A stretch of 33,480 nucleotides of DNA, from NCBI GenBank assembly GCA_003858485.1, contig RQYD01000031.1, positions 1-33,480 of the forward strand. The letters are read 5' to 3'. The notes below the pieces were generated by a model. It had not been told where the DNA came from. It searched no databases and saw only the letters and a program-made list of their open reading frames with translations. Below are positions 16,176 to 25,138 of the stretch, in pieces (position 1 is the stretch's first letter; every line of letters starts with the position of its first letter). Origin of the DNA: Clostridiales bacterium COT073_COT-073. Its GTDB lineage: Bacteria; Bacillota; Clostridia; Lachnospirales; Vallitaleaceae. The position numbers and the translations under genes are program-made.

Positions 16176-17591
16176 ATGAAAGAAATGAAAAATAATTGGC
16201 AAACTTATTTGATCAAAGCAATCGGCTTTGCCTTTGCGCTATGCCTATTGCAGTTGGGGTTTATTTCTACGGCTCAGGCTTATGCAGGAGATGGTGAGAT
16301 AAGAGTTACCAAAATCTGGGAGAATCAGCAGCCAGCTGTAGGTGAAGTTAAAGTAGTAGTGCAAGGCACAATACCGGGAGAAGATTTAAGTCAGGCTGAT
16401 TTAAATAACCTGAAATATGAATTTACACTTGATGATGCAAATAGCTGGGTTGCAGAGATTAATACTGCGGTAACGGAGTATAACGGTAAAAAAGTTGAAT
16501 ATGATGCTACTGAAATAACACAAGTTCCTGATTATACCAGTGGAATAAGAAAAGAGAAAACCACAGTGCCTAATCCTGTTGCTGGATCTGAAAAAACAAG
16601 ATGGACGTTTATTGTGACCAATTCTAAGACACCTTTAGAGCCATATAACCCACCGCAGCCGGATCCAGAGCCACAGCCGGATCAGTATCGGCGAATGACC
16701 CTGACCAAAGAATGGGTCGGCGGTGAGCCGGAAGGGGTTGAAGAAGTCTTGGTTCAGGTTGTTGGTACAGTTGAAACAATGAATCAATTATCACAAGATA
16801 TCCAGGACAAATTAACCTATACTTTCCGTTTGACCAAAACAGATAATTGGACCGAAGACCTTAATGTTCTCTGGTATGTTTTTAACCCGGCCAATAAAGT
16901 TAAGTACACCATTACGGAAGTAACTGAGGTGCCCGGTTATACCAGTCAGGTTGGCGAACTGAAATTAGTGGATGCTGATCCGGTCAGCCAAAGGGAAAAA
17001 GAATGGACCTGTACCATTACTAATACCCGGACAACTGAGGAATCAGCCAGACAACTAATGGAAATCACTAAACAATGGATTGGTGATGCAACTGTTGATG
17101 AAGTGGTGATTGAAGCGCAAGGAAGAGTGCCGGGAAAGGATCTGTCAGACAATGAGTTGGCAGCATTAAAGTATACATTTACACTTAGTAAAGCAAATAA
17201 TTGGAAAGCGGAACAACTAGTTATGTCTGTCTGGAATGGCGCAGAGGTTGTGTATACGCTCAAAGAATTAACAAATGTGCCCGGTTATACCAGTCAGGTT
17301 GGCGAACTGAAATTAGTGGATGCTGATCCGGTCAGACAAAGAGGAAGACATTGGACTTGCACCGTTACCAATACTAAGGTAGAAGAGTCAAAACCGAACC
17401 CAAATCCCGATCAGCCGGAACAAAAGCCCGAGTCTAAGCCGCAATCAAAACCGGATGAAACTTTGGGTGATGATGGTACGCCTACCGGAAGCACCGAATT
17501 GCCAAAAACGGATGGAATTTCAGCCAGTGTGGCATTGCTGATGGGTGCAATGATCGTCAGTGGTGGATATGTGTTGAGAAAAAGAAAATAA
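16176..17591 (+). CDS. LPxTG-like cell-wall protein with three Cna-B repeats
   Basis: Exported, probably wall-anchored fibrous surface protein of 471 residues. Residues 1-36 are a signal peptide (hydrophobic core ~13-32, cleavage near AQAYA). Three repeats of ~115 residues follow (about 41-153, 172-287, 293-403), each with the Lys/Glu/Asn set expected for an internal isopeptide bond in Cna-B domains: Lys46/Glu113/Asn149, Lys178/Glu248/Asn283 and Lys299/Glu364/Asn399. A Pro-rich linker (152-170) separates repeats 1 and 2, and a Pro/Lys/Asn tail precedes LPKTD (442-446), a hydrophobic segment and the RKRK end. The sorting motif has Asp where Gly is usual. No sortase gene or other pilus gene is nearby. 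Repeats 2 and 3 share a 59-bp identical DNA segment. It may be an adhesin stalk; the ligand is unknown. Confidence 0.88.
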   Translation: MKEMKNNWQTYLIKAIGFAFALCLLQLGFISTAQAYAGDGEIRVTKIWENQQPAVGEVKVVVQGTIPGEDLSQADLNNLKYEFTLDDANSWVAEINTAVTEYNGKKVEYDATEITQVPDYTSGIRKEKTTVPNPVAGSEKTRWTFIVTNSKTPLEPYNPPQPDPEPQPDQYRRMTLTKEWVGGEPEGVEEVLVQVVGTVETMNQLSQDIQDKLTYTFRLTKTDNWTEDLNVLWYVFNPANKVKYTITEVTEVPGYTSQVGELKLVDADPVSQREKEWTCTITNTRTTEESARQLMEITKQWIGDATVDEVVIEAQGRVPGKDLSDNELAALKYTFTLSKANNWKAEQLVMSVWNGAEVVYTLKELTNVPGYTSQVGELKLVDADPVRQRGRHWTCTVTNTKVEESKPNPNPDQPEQKPESKPQSKPDETLGDDGTPTGSTELPKTDGISASVALLMGAMIVSGGYVLRKRK

Positions 17592-17931
17592 ATCAGGGAA
17601 AGAAAGAATGATCAGAATCAGAAAATAAACTTAGACCATTTTTTCTGACAAAATAATAAAATTGATTTTAAAAGCAGCTGCTTTTAAGGCTTTTATCTAG
17701 GACGGGATTGATTTTTCAAAACCGGGATAAAAGTTTTAGGTGGCTGCTTTTTTATTAAGTTTTTAATTCGGCTTTCCTACGTTTTTTTGCTTCTGTTCGC
17801 CTCTTTTATAACTTCTCTGCCAGATTACTTTCGGGACAGATTCTGGAGCGCAGGCGCTCATTTAACAAATCAAAAAAAGATTGTTCCAGGGAATCTGAAA
17901 AACTTGATTTTTTAAAGAATAAAAAATTGTT
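17592..17931 (+). terminator. Long hairpin terminator after the surface protein gene
   Basis: AAAAGCAGC (17670-17678) pairs with GCTGCTTTT (17743-17751), followed by T's to 17753. An inner arm, CTTTTATC, pairs with GATAAAAG. The overall stem is long and imperfect with a loop of about 20 bases. Beyond it, GAGCGC-AG-GCGCTC (near 17848-17861) is a short dyad without a T-run. No gene is visible before the next promoter. Confidence 0.65.
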
Positions 17932-18152
17932 TTGCGGAAAGGTATTTTTATGATATACTTATTAAAATACATAAATCATTCGGATTTTTGGCGCCCGGCA
18001 AAGAAAGGAGGACAGCGGGCGGGACAGCAAAGTTTCGACATTTGACTATTAATAAGGAAGTATGAAGCATGACTGACATCTGATGCCATGACCTGCTGAT
18101 GAAAATTCCCAACAATTCAATCTTAATTTCATATCATATATGGAGGATTTAA
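17931..18152 (+). promoter_or_regulatory. Promoter and leader of the nucleoside operon
   Basis: An extended -10, TG-a-TATACT (17951-17959), is preceded by TTTGCG or TTGCGG (17931-17937) at 16-17 bp. The ~190-base leader has CGCCCG (17992-17997) pairing with CGGGCG (18016-18021), with an AAAGGAGG in the loop that has no start codon behind it. I looked for a purine-type riboswitch and do not see its conserved core, so control here is unexplained. TGGAGG precedes the first gene. Confidence 0.55.
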
Positions 18153-19241
18153 ATGAAAAAAATTGCATATTTATTAAGTGTCATAATTTTTTGTTCCATC
18201 TTTACCGCCTGTGCTCAGAAACCGGCTGAAAAAACCGGACAAGATAAAAAACAAAAAGTAATTTTGCTGCTGCCCGGAACTTTGGGCGATAAATCCTTTT
18301 TTGATGCGGCCAATGCCGGTATGGAGCTGGTCAAAAAAGAATTGGGTGCTGAAACCAAGGTAGTGGAAATGGGCACAGACTCGACCAAATGGGAACCGGC
18401 TTTTGAAGATGCTTCGGAAGGTGACTGGGATATTATTATTTCCGGTAATGAAACAACTGAATTAATGAATAAAATTGCTCAAAAATATCCGGATAAAAAA
18501 TACATCAATTATGATACTTCGGAAACGGAAAATCCGAAAAATGTATATTCGGTTTCTTATAGTACCAATCAGTTATCTTATTTGGCGGGAGCGCTTGGCG
18601 CAATGGTGACCAAATCAAATATGGAACTGGCTAACCAGGAAAATGTGATTGGCTTTTTGGGCGGCATGGATATTCCAGGAATTAATGACTTTTTAGTGGG
18701 TTATATTGAAGGTGCCCAAAGTGTTAATCCGGATGTTAAGGTTCTGATCTCCTATGCCGGTGATTTTGGTGATCCGGCTAAGGGCAAAGAGTTGGGTCTG
18801 GTCCAATATAAATCAGGGGTGGATATCAGCTTTAATGTAGCTGGTGGAACCGGTTTGGGATTAATTGATGCGGCAGCCGAAACCAATAAATATGTGATTG
18901 GCGTTGATTCTGACCAGGCTCTGCTATTTAAAGATTCTGATCCGAAAAAAGCCGAACATATCATTTCCTCAGCTTTAAAAAAGATTGACCAGGTCATTCT
19001 CAATACCGTTAAGCAAACAGCAGAAGGTAAGTTGGAATACGGAGTTCATCAGGTGATGGGTATTGTTGAAGGCGGGGTTGATTTGGCTAAAAATGAATAT
19101 TTCCAAACCTTGCCTCAGGATATCAAAGACAAACTCACAGAAATTGAAGAAAAATTTAAAAAAGGTGAGATCCAGGTTAAAAGTGGCTTTAATATGTCAA
19201 CTGAGGAAATTGACCAATTGCGTAATTCGGTAAAACCATAA
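18153..19241 (+). CDS. BMP-family nucleoside-binding lipoprotein
   Basis: Extracellular substrate-binding lipoprotein of a nucleoside ABC transporter, 362 residues. The signal peptide (1-19) ends in FTAC with lipidated Cys20; Phe at -3 makes it a slightly atypical lipobox. The mature part begins with a BMP/PBP fold strand (VILLLPGTLGDKSFFDAANAG), and the signature stretches WDIIISGNETTELM, IGFLGGMDIPGINDF and VIGVDSDQ are typical of the Bmp/Med family. It opens an operon with an ATPase, two permeases and a nucleoside hydrolase, which points to ribonucleosides rather than autoinducer or simple sugars as ligand. A hairpin without T-run (19248-19274) follows it. BMP proteins bind purine or pyrimidine nucleosides in several Gram-positives; the preference here is not known. 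Confidence 0.9.
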   Translation: MKKIAYLLSVIIFCSIFTACAQKPAEKTGQDKKQKVILLLPGTLGDKSFFDAANAGMELVKKELGAETKVVEMGTDSTKWEPAFEDASEGDWDIIISGNETTELMNKIAQKYPDKKYINYDTSETENPKNVYSVSYSTNQLSYLAGALGAMVTKSNMELANQENVIGFLGGMDIPGINDFLVGYIEGAQSVNPDVKVLISYAGDFGDPAKGKELGLVQYKSGVDISFNVAGGTGLGLIDAAAETNKYVIGVDSDQALLFKDSDPKKAEHIISSALKKIDQVILNTVKQTAEGKLEYGVHQVMGIVEGGVDLAKNEYFQTLPQDIKDKLTEIEEKFKKGEIQVKSGFNMSTEEIDQLRNSVKP

Positions 19242-19247
19242 AAATAT

Positions 19248-19274
19248 CAGCCCGGCCGATTTTCGGCTGGGCTG
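19248..19274 (+). promoter_or_regulatory. Intercistronic hairpin after the binding protein
   Basis: CAGCCCGGCCGA (19248-19259) and TCGGCTGGGCTG (19263-19274) form a 12-bp stem with one G-U pair and a 3-base loop. No T-run follows, so it would stabilise the upstream message or cause partial stop, giving more binding protein than membrane parts, as is common in such operons. Confidence 0.7.
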
Positions 19275-19319
19275 AATTACAACTGTAAAAATCACATATG
19301 GAAAGGTGATTGTTTAAAA

Positions 19320-20861
19320 ATGGAAAATATATTGGAGTTAAAAGATATTGTTAAAATCTATGGCAATGGTATCGTGGCCAATAAAAATATCAGCTTTCAA
19401 TTAAGAAAAGGTGAAATTCATGGGATCGTTGGTGAAAATGGAGCCGGAAAGTCAACTTTAATGAAAATTTTGTTTGGCATGGAGCAGCCGACTTCCGGAG
19501 AAATTTTTTTAAATGGTCAGTCCATGAAGATTGAAAGCTCCAGTCAGGCGATTGATAAAGGGATTGGCATGGTTCATCAGCATTTTATGTTGGTGCCTTC
19601 TTTTACGGTTGCACAAAATATGATTTTGGGAATGGAGCCGCATAAAGGCTTGCGCATTGATTATGATAAGGCCCGACAAATGATTAAGGCTCTGGCCGAA
19701 AAATACAATTTTCAACTGGATGTGGATGCCAAAGTGGAAAATTTATCAGTTGGCATTCGCCAAAAAGTTGAAATTTTAAAAGCTCTGCTGCGGGGTGCTA
19801 AAATTTTGATTTTGGATGAACCGACTGCAGTCCTTACACCACAGGAAACGGAAGAATTATTTGTCCAGCTCGATAAATTACGGCAAAGCGGACATACTAT
19901 TATCTTTATTTCTCATAAATTAAAAGAGGTCAAAAGCATTTGCGATCGTGTGACAGTTATTAAAAAAGGGCAGACACAGGGAACTTATGACACCGATCAA
20001 ATCAGTGAAAGTGAGTTATCCGGTCTGATGGTCGGCAAAAATCTGGAGCTGAATTACCAAAGGCAGGAACTGCCACAGGGTGAAGCAGTACTGCGGGTGG
20101 AAAAACTGGAGTATCGCCAAAAAAATAAGGAGATCCTTAAAAATATTTCATTTACTGTTAAAAAAGGCAGAATTTTAGGAGTCGCCGGGGTGGAAGGCAA
20201 TGGCCAAAAGGAATTGATTGAATTGCTGACGGCTGCTAAAAAGCATTATGGCGGCAGTATTTTAATGAAGGGGAAGGAAGTCGGGACCTGTGATATTGCC
20301 ATGCTCCGGCAAATGGGTATGAGTTATATTCCGGAAGACAGGATGCTCCAGGGCGTGGCAGCTGAAGCCAGTATTCAGGATAATCTAATTGCCAATCGCT
20401 ATACTCAAAAGATTTATCAACAGGGACTGTTTTTGAGAAACAAAGTTTTTGCCGATCTGGCTAAAGAGCTGGTTGGTAGTTATGATGTGGTTTGTCGGGA
20501 CAAAAATCAAAGAATGGATAATTTATCCGGTGGAAATATTCAAAAAGTGGTGGTCGCCCGCGAATGTTCAGTTAAACCGGAACTATTGATCGCCGAGCAG
20601 CCGACTCGGGGAGTTGATGTGGGGGCAGCATATTTTATTCATCAGGAAATGCTTAAATTGCGCGACCAAAACTCAGCCATATTACTGATAAGTGCTGATT
20701 TAAATGAAGTTATGCAGCTTAGTGATTCTTTGATTGTGCTCTTTAATGGTGAGATCGTGGCTTATTTTGAACAAGCAGATGCAGTTTCAGAAAAAGAATT
20801 GGGACTTTATATGTTGGGATTAAAAAGACAAACGGAAGCAGAAATAGTGGAGGCAGTATGA
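19320..20861 (+). CDS. Nucleoside ABC transporter, double ATP-binding protein
   Basis: Cytoplasmic ATPase driving nucleoside import, 513 residues with two ABC modules. Module 1: Walker A GENGAGKST (38-46), signature LSVGIRQ (142-148), Walker B with LDEPTA (165-170). Module 2: Walker A replaced by GVEGNGQKEL, lacking the GKS/T lysine position, a feature of this sugar/nucleoside ATPase group; signature LSGGNIQK (~402) and IAEQPTRGVDVGA in place of LDEPT (~424). So module 1 probably hydrolyses ATP. The gene starts 78 bases after the binding protein, behind GAAAGGTG, and its TGA overlaps the ATG of the next gene (ATGA), indicating translational coupling. Architecture matches the NupA/RnsB type nucleoside ATPases. 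Confidence 0.93.
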   Translation: MENILELKDIVKIYGNGIVANKNISFQLRKGEIHGIVGENGAGKSTLMKILFGMEQPTSGEIFLNGQSMKIESSSQAIDKGIGMVHQHFMLVPSFTVAQNMILGMEPHKGLRIDYDKARQMIKALAEKYNFQLDVDAKVENLSVGIRQKVEILKALLRGAKILILDEPTAVLTPQETEELFVQLDKLRQSGHTIIFISHKLKEVKSICDRVTVIKKGQTQGTYDTDQISESELSGLMVGKNLELNYQRQELPQGEAVLRVEKLEYRQKNKEILKNISFTVKKGRILGVAGVEGNGQKELIELLTAAKKHYGGSILMKGKEVGTCDIAMLRQMGMSYIPEDRMLQGVAAEASIQDNLIANRYTQKIYQQGLFLRNKVFADLAKELVGSYDVVCRDKNQRMDNLSGGNIQKVVVARECSVKPELLIAEQPTRGVDVGAAYFIHQEMLKLRDQNSAILLISADLNEVMQLSDSLIVLFNGEIVAYFEQADAVSEKELGLYMLGLKRQTEAEIVEAV

Positions 20862-21907
20862 ATCTTGAAAAGAAATTTGAAATGATACGAACGCTGACAG
20901 CGGTTGTGATCTCCCTGTTGGTTGGTTTTTTAATTATTTTGCTGGTGGGCAGAGAGCCGGTGCAAACCATTTTTTATTTTGTACTGGGACCGGTGACCAA
21001 ATTCCGTTATCTTGGCAATGTCATTGAATTGGCTATCCCTTTGATATTTTCCGGTTTGGCAACGGCGCTGCTCTTTACTTCCGGCCTTTTTAACTTAGGG
21101 TCAGAAGGGATCTTTTATTTTGGTGGTTTACTGGCTGCAATTGTGGGCATTACCCTGCGGCTGCCTTCTTTTATTCATCCGCTGGTGGGGATCTTGACAT
21201 CGGCTTTGGCCGGGATGGCGGTAATGGCGGTAATTGGTTTTTTTAAGGCCCGGTATAATGCCAGTGAGCTGGTGATTTCCCTGATGTTTAACAGTATCTT
21301 ATACGGAGTTGGTTTATATATTTTAAATTATAATTTCCGGGATCCGTCAGTTTCCGGATTTGCTTCCTTAAAATTACAGACCACTGCTCTGTTGACCAAT
21401 ATTATACCCCGGACCCGGATTCACAGCGGACTGTTGCTTGCCCTGGCGATGGCAGGATTTTGCCATGTGTTTTTATATCATACTAAATGGGGATATGAGA
21501 TCCGAATGCAGGGATTAAATTTTAAATTTGCTGAATATGCAGGCATGAAACCGGCTAAGATCATTTTGTTGACCAGTTTGCTGGCCGGAGCGCTGGCCGG
21601 CATGGGTGGAGCGGTAGAAATCAGTGGAATGTATGAACGCTTTCGCTGGGCAGCACTGCCAGGCTTGGGCTTTGACGGAGCGTTGATTGCCATGCTGGCT
21701 AAGAATAAGCCGTTGAATGTGATTGGTGCAGCTGTATTTTTAGCCTATATTCGGATTGGCGCTGATTTGATGGCACGCATGACCGACATCCCCTCAGAAA
21801 TGATTTATATTTTGCAGGCAGTGATCATTCTTTTGATTTCTGGCCGCCGATTCCTGGAGAATTACAGACAACGGGCACTGATACGGGAGGTGGAAAAAAA
21901 TGGATAG
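20858..21907 (+). CDS. Nucleoside ABC transporter permease 1
   Basis: Integral membrane permease of 349 residues with about eight to ten hydrophobic segments. It carries the family stretches IPLIFSGLATALLFTSGLFN and LGSEGIFYFGG near residues 60-90, and LAGALAGMGGAVEISG (~residues 235-250) which contains the loop that contacts the ATPase. It overlaps the ATPase gene by four bases and the next permease by eight. The pair of unlike permeases after one double ATPase is the usual plan for nucleoside and sugar importers with BMP proteins (NupB/NupC, RnsC/RnsD). Confidence 0.9.
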   Translation: MNLEKKFEMIRTLTAVVISLLVGFLIILLVGREPVQTIFYFVLGPVTKFRYLGNVIELAIPLIFSGLATALLFTSGLFNLGSEGIFYFGGLLAAIVGITLRLPSFIHPLVGILTSALAGMAVMAVIGFFKARYNASELVISLMFNSILYGVGLYILNYNFRDPSVSGFASLKLQTTALLTNIIPRTRIHSGLLLALAMAGFCHVFLYHTKWGYEIRMQGLNFKFAEYAGMKPAKIILLTSLLAGALAGMGGAVEISGMYERFRWAALPGLGFDGALIAMLAKNKPLNVIGAAVFLAYIRIGADLMARMTDIPSEMIYILQAVIILLISGRRFLENYRQRALIREVEKNG

Positions 21908-22820
21908 TTTTTGGCAGATTATATTTACCACTGATTTTGCATTTTCCGTTGTCAGAGTGACTACTCCGATTTTATTTGCGGCTTTGGGGGCACTGATTTC
22001 CGATAAGGCAGGAGCAGTCAATATCGGTCTGGAAGGAATCATGCTGATGTCGGCTCTGACCGGAGTTTTAGCAGGGGCCTACAGCCAAAGTGCGCTTGTG
22101 GGACTGCTGGCTGCGATTTTAACCGGTATGTTAATGGCCGGGGCATTGGCTTATTTTACTTTGAAACTAAAAACTGATGTGATCTTAGGCGGGATTGCCC
22201 TCAATTTTTTTGCCAGTGGGGCAACGATTTTCTTCCTTTATTATGTGACCGGTGATAAGGGCACCTCATCTTCTTTGGCCAGTAAGGTTTTGCCGGATAT
22301 TCATTTACCGTTGATCGAAAAAATTCCGTTTTTAGGTCCGGTCATTTCCGGTCATAATATTTTAACTTATATTGGCATCATATCGGTGTTCGGACTTTGG
22401 TATTTGCTGCATAAAACCGGTCTGGGCCTGAGGATTCGATCGGTCGGGGAAAATGAAAATGCTGCCAAATCGGTTGGCATCAATGTAATGGCGATTCGTT
22501 ATCTGGCTATGATTTTATCCGGTGCATTTGCTGGTATGGGTGGTGCTTTTTTATCAATGGGCTATGTCTCCTGGTTTTCCAAAGGCATGTCAGCCGGACG
22601 GGGCTGGATCGCTCTGGCAGCTGAGGCCATGGGCCGGGGAACAGTAATTGGAACAGTTTTATCAGCCCTTTTATTTGGAGCAGCCGATGCTTTATCCAAT
22701 ACTTTGCAGCTTCTGCAAATACCGGCTGAGCTGATTAAAATTATTCCTTATGTATTTACCGTAGTTGGCTTGCTGGTGTATGCCGTTGCCACTACCAGAA
22801 AACGTAAAGCGGAGGAATGA
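21900..22820 (+). CDS. Nucleoside ABC transporter permease 2
   Basis: Second permease, 306 residues with about eight to nine membrane segments. It shows the same family stretches as the first: TPILFAALGALISDKAGAVN, IGLEGIMLM (~residues 40-50) and ILSGAFAGMGGAFLSMGY (~residues 200-218). It is paired with the preceding permease as a heterodimer in the membrane. Its stop codon overlaps an ATG in the frame of the following hydrolase (ATGA at 22817), so translation may be coupled. Confident on family and complex; ligand range comes from the operon only. Confidence 0.9.
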   Translation: MDSFWQIIFTTDFAFSVVRVTTPILFAALGALISDKAGAVNIGLEGIMLMSALTGVLAGAYSQSALVGLLAAILTGMLMAGALAYFTLKLKTDVILGGIALNFFASGATIFFLYYVTGDKGTSSSLASKVLPDIHLPLIEKIPFLGPVISGHNILTYIGIISVFGLWYLLHKTGLGLRIRSVGENENAAKSVGINVMAIRYLAMILSGAFAGMGGAFLSMGYVSWFSKGMSAGRGWIALAAEAMGRGTVIGTVLSALLFGAADALSNTLQLLQIPAELIKIIPYVFTVVGLLVYAVATTRKRKAEE

Positions 22821-22855
22821 CCACTGTCAGGTGGCAGAATAAGGAGGATTTATTG

Positions 22856-23794
22856 ATGGTACGAGATATTATTATTGACTGTGATCCCGGTCATGATGAT
22901 TCAGTTGCTATTTTAATGGCATTAGCTCATCCGGAAAAATTAAATATTTTAGGTTTAACAACGGTTGGCGGAAACCAGCTGCTGGAAAAAGTGACCAAAA
23001 ATGCACTGCGGATCCTGGAATTGGCCGGTAGTCATATTCCAGTGGCCGCCGGAGCAGAAAAACCCTTGCTCAGGCCACTGCGCACAGGTGCAGATGCTCA
23101 TGGTGATTCGGGTATGGATGGGCCGGAATTATTTGAGCCACAGAGACGGATTTTGGAAATGGGAGCAGTTGAGTTTTTATATCAAACAATTTCCCGCCAC
23201 CCGCGTCCGGTCACTTTGGTACCATTGGGGCCACTGACCAATATTGCCCTATTGCTACAAAGTTATCCGGAAATTAAGAGTAAAATAGAAGAGATTTGTT
23301 TGATGGGCGGTGGAATTCATGTCGGTAACCTGACAGCAGCAGCCGAATTTAATATTTATGTCGATCCGGAGGCAGCGGCCATTGTATTTGAGTCAGGCAT
23401 ACCGATCATTATGGCCGGGTTGGATGTGACCCATCAGGCAATTATGACTTTGCCGGAAATGGAAAAATTAAAAGGGCAGGGAAAGGTGGCGGATTTTGTT
23501 TATCAAATGTTGGTCTTTTATGAAAAGGCTGGTCGCCGTTTTGGCTTTGAGGGGGCAGTCATGCATGATCCCTGTGCCATTGGTTATTTATTGGCACCGG
23601 AGTTATTTTCCGGAAAGGAATATGCGGTGGTGGTGGAAACCAAGGGCGAATGGACAAGCGGCATGACTTTAGCGGATGAAAGGAAGATACCGGATAGACA
23701 GCCAAATGCCTTGGTTTTACTGGAAGTTAAAAGAAAAGAATTTGCGGAATTGGTTCTGGACAGCCTTTTGAGCAAGAAATGGGATAGGCAGTAA
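22856..23794 (+). CDS. Inosine-uridine-type nucleoside hydrolase
   Basis: Cleaves ribonucleosides to base and ribose in the cytoplasm. The 312-residue protein opens with the Ca-binding signature DCDPGHDD (residues 8-15; Asp10, Asp14, Asp15). It also has HGDSGMDGPE, LVPLGPLTNIALLL, MGGG, EFNIYVDPEAA and HDPCAIGYLL, all of the IU-NH family. I place the start at ATG 22856 because AAGGAGG lies eight bases before it; an in-frame ATG at 22817 overlaps the permease stop and could give 13 extra residues. As last gene of the transporter operon it would process what the transporter brings in. Substrate choice (purine, pyrimidine or both) cannot be read. No clear terminator follows before the str promoter. 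Confidence 0.93.
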   Translation: MVRDIIIDCDPGHDDSVAILMALAHPEKLNILGLTTVGGNQLLEKVTKNALRILELAGSHIPVAAGAEKPLLRPLRTGADAHGDSGMDGPELFEPQRRILEMGAVEFLYQTISRHPRPVTLVPLGPLTNIALLLQSYPEIKSKIEEICLMGGGIHVGNLTAAAEFNIYVDPEAAAIVFESGIPIIMAGLDVTHQAIMTLPEMEKLKGQGKVADFVYQMLVFYEKAGRRFGFEGAVMHDPCAIGYLLAPELFSGKEYAVVVETKGEWTSGMTLADERKIPDRQPNALVLLEVKRKEFAELVLDSLLSKKWDRQ

Positions 23795-23916
23795 AATAGA
23801 AAAGACTCAGAATTTCTTTATTTGTTTTTCGCAAGAGAGTGTCCGTCGGCTTTAAAACCAGAACTTATTTTGAGAATTATCCGGAAAGCGGAAAAATCTG
23901 AAATTTTAAAATTCAC

Positions 23917-23988
23917 TTGACAGCATCAACTACATATGTTAAACTACTTTAGTCTGTTTTCAGGGGATAGTTATGCCCTGAACCAGAC
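23917..23988 (+). promoter_or_regulatory. str operon promoter and 5'-end hairpin
   Basis: TTGACA (23917-23922), 17 bp, TAAACT (23940-23945) with an extended TG (23937-23938) is a strong promoter. The expected start of transcription, near 23952, coincides with the base of a hairpin: GTCTG (23952-23956) with CAGAC (23984-23988), and TTCAGGG (23959-23965) with CCCTGAA (23976-23982). A stem-loop at the very 5' end could protect the message or serve ribosomal-protein feedback. Confidence 0.75.
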
Positions 23989-24027
23989 ATAAGCAGCACT
24001 AATTAATTTATATTGGAGGTGAAAGGA

Positions 24028-24447
24028 ATGCCAACATTTAACCAGTTAGTCAGAAAAGGAAGAAAATCTGCAGAGAAAAAGTCAACTGCTCCAGCTCTTC
24101 AAAGAGGATATAACTCCTTGACCAAGAAGGCAACCAAGCAATCTGCTCCGCAAAAGAGAGGCGTTTGCACCGCAGTTAAGACCGCAACTCCAAAAAAGCC
24201 GAACTCGGCTCTGAGAAAGATTGCCAGAATTCGTCTGACAAACACAATGGAAGTTACCGGTTACATTCCGGGTGAAGGACACAACTTACAAGAGCACAGC
24301 GTTGTTTTGATCCGTGGTGGTCGTGTTAAGGACTTGCCAGGTACTCGTTATCATGTTATTCGTGGTACACTTGATACCGCTGGTGTCGCTAAGAGAAAAC
24401 AAGCCCGCTCAAAGTATGGTGCAAAGAGACCGCAAGAAAGCAATTAA
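24028..24447 (+). CDS. rpsL: 30S ribosomal protein S12
   Basis: Decoding-centre protein of the small subunit, 139 residues. The start at ATG 24028 follows GGAGGTGAAAGGA and gives the standard N-terminus [12 protein letters not shown]. Conserved blocks [21 protein letters not shown] and [10 protein letters not shown] are intact; both lysines known for streptomycin-resistance changes (in PKKPN and RVKDL) are wild type. First gene of the str operon. Confidence 0.98.
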   Translation: MPTFNQLVRKGRKSAEKKSTAPALQRGYNSLTKKATKQSAPQKRGVCTAVKTATPKKPNSALRKIARIRLTNTMEVTGYIPGEGHNLQEHSVVLIRGGRVKDLPGTRYHVIRGTLDTAGVAKRKQARSKYGAKRPQESN

Positions 24448-24502
24448 TTGCTTGCAACAGTAACAAATCGATAGGAACATGGAACTCCACAATTAGTGCT
24501 GA

Positions 24503-25054
<552 letters not shown>

Positions 25055-25138
25055 AATAACTGAGATCCGGAGATATTTCGGTCAAAAGTTACGGAGAAGA
25101 GATACTAATTAATTTGAAACCAAAGGGAGGAAACAACT

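Noticed and set aside
17960-18152. Possible purine or other riboswitch before the nucleoside operon.
   Set aside because: I could not find the conserved core or the three-helix layout of known purine, guanidine or preQ1 riboswitches.
24028-24447. Streptomycin-resistance change in S12.
   Set aside because: The lysines in PKKPN and RVKDL are wild type.
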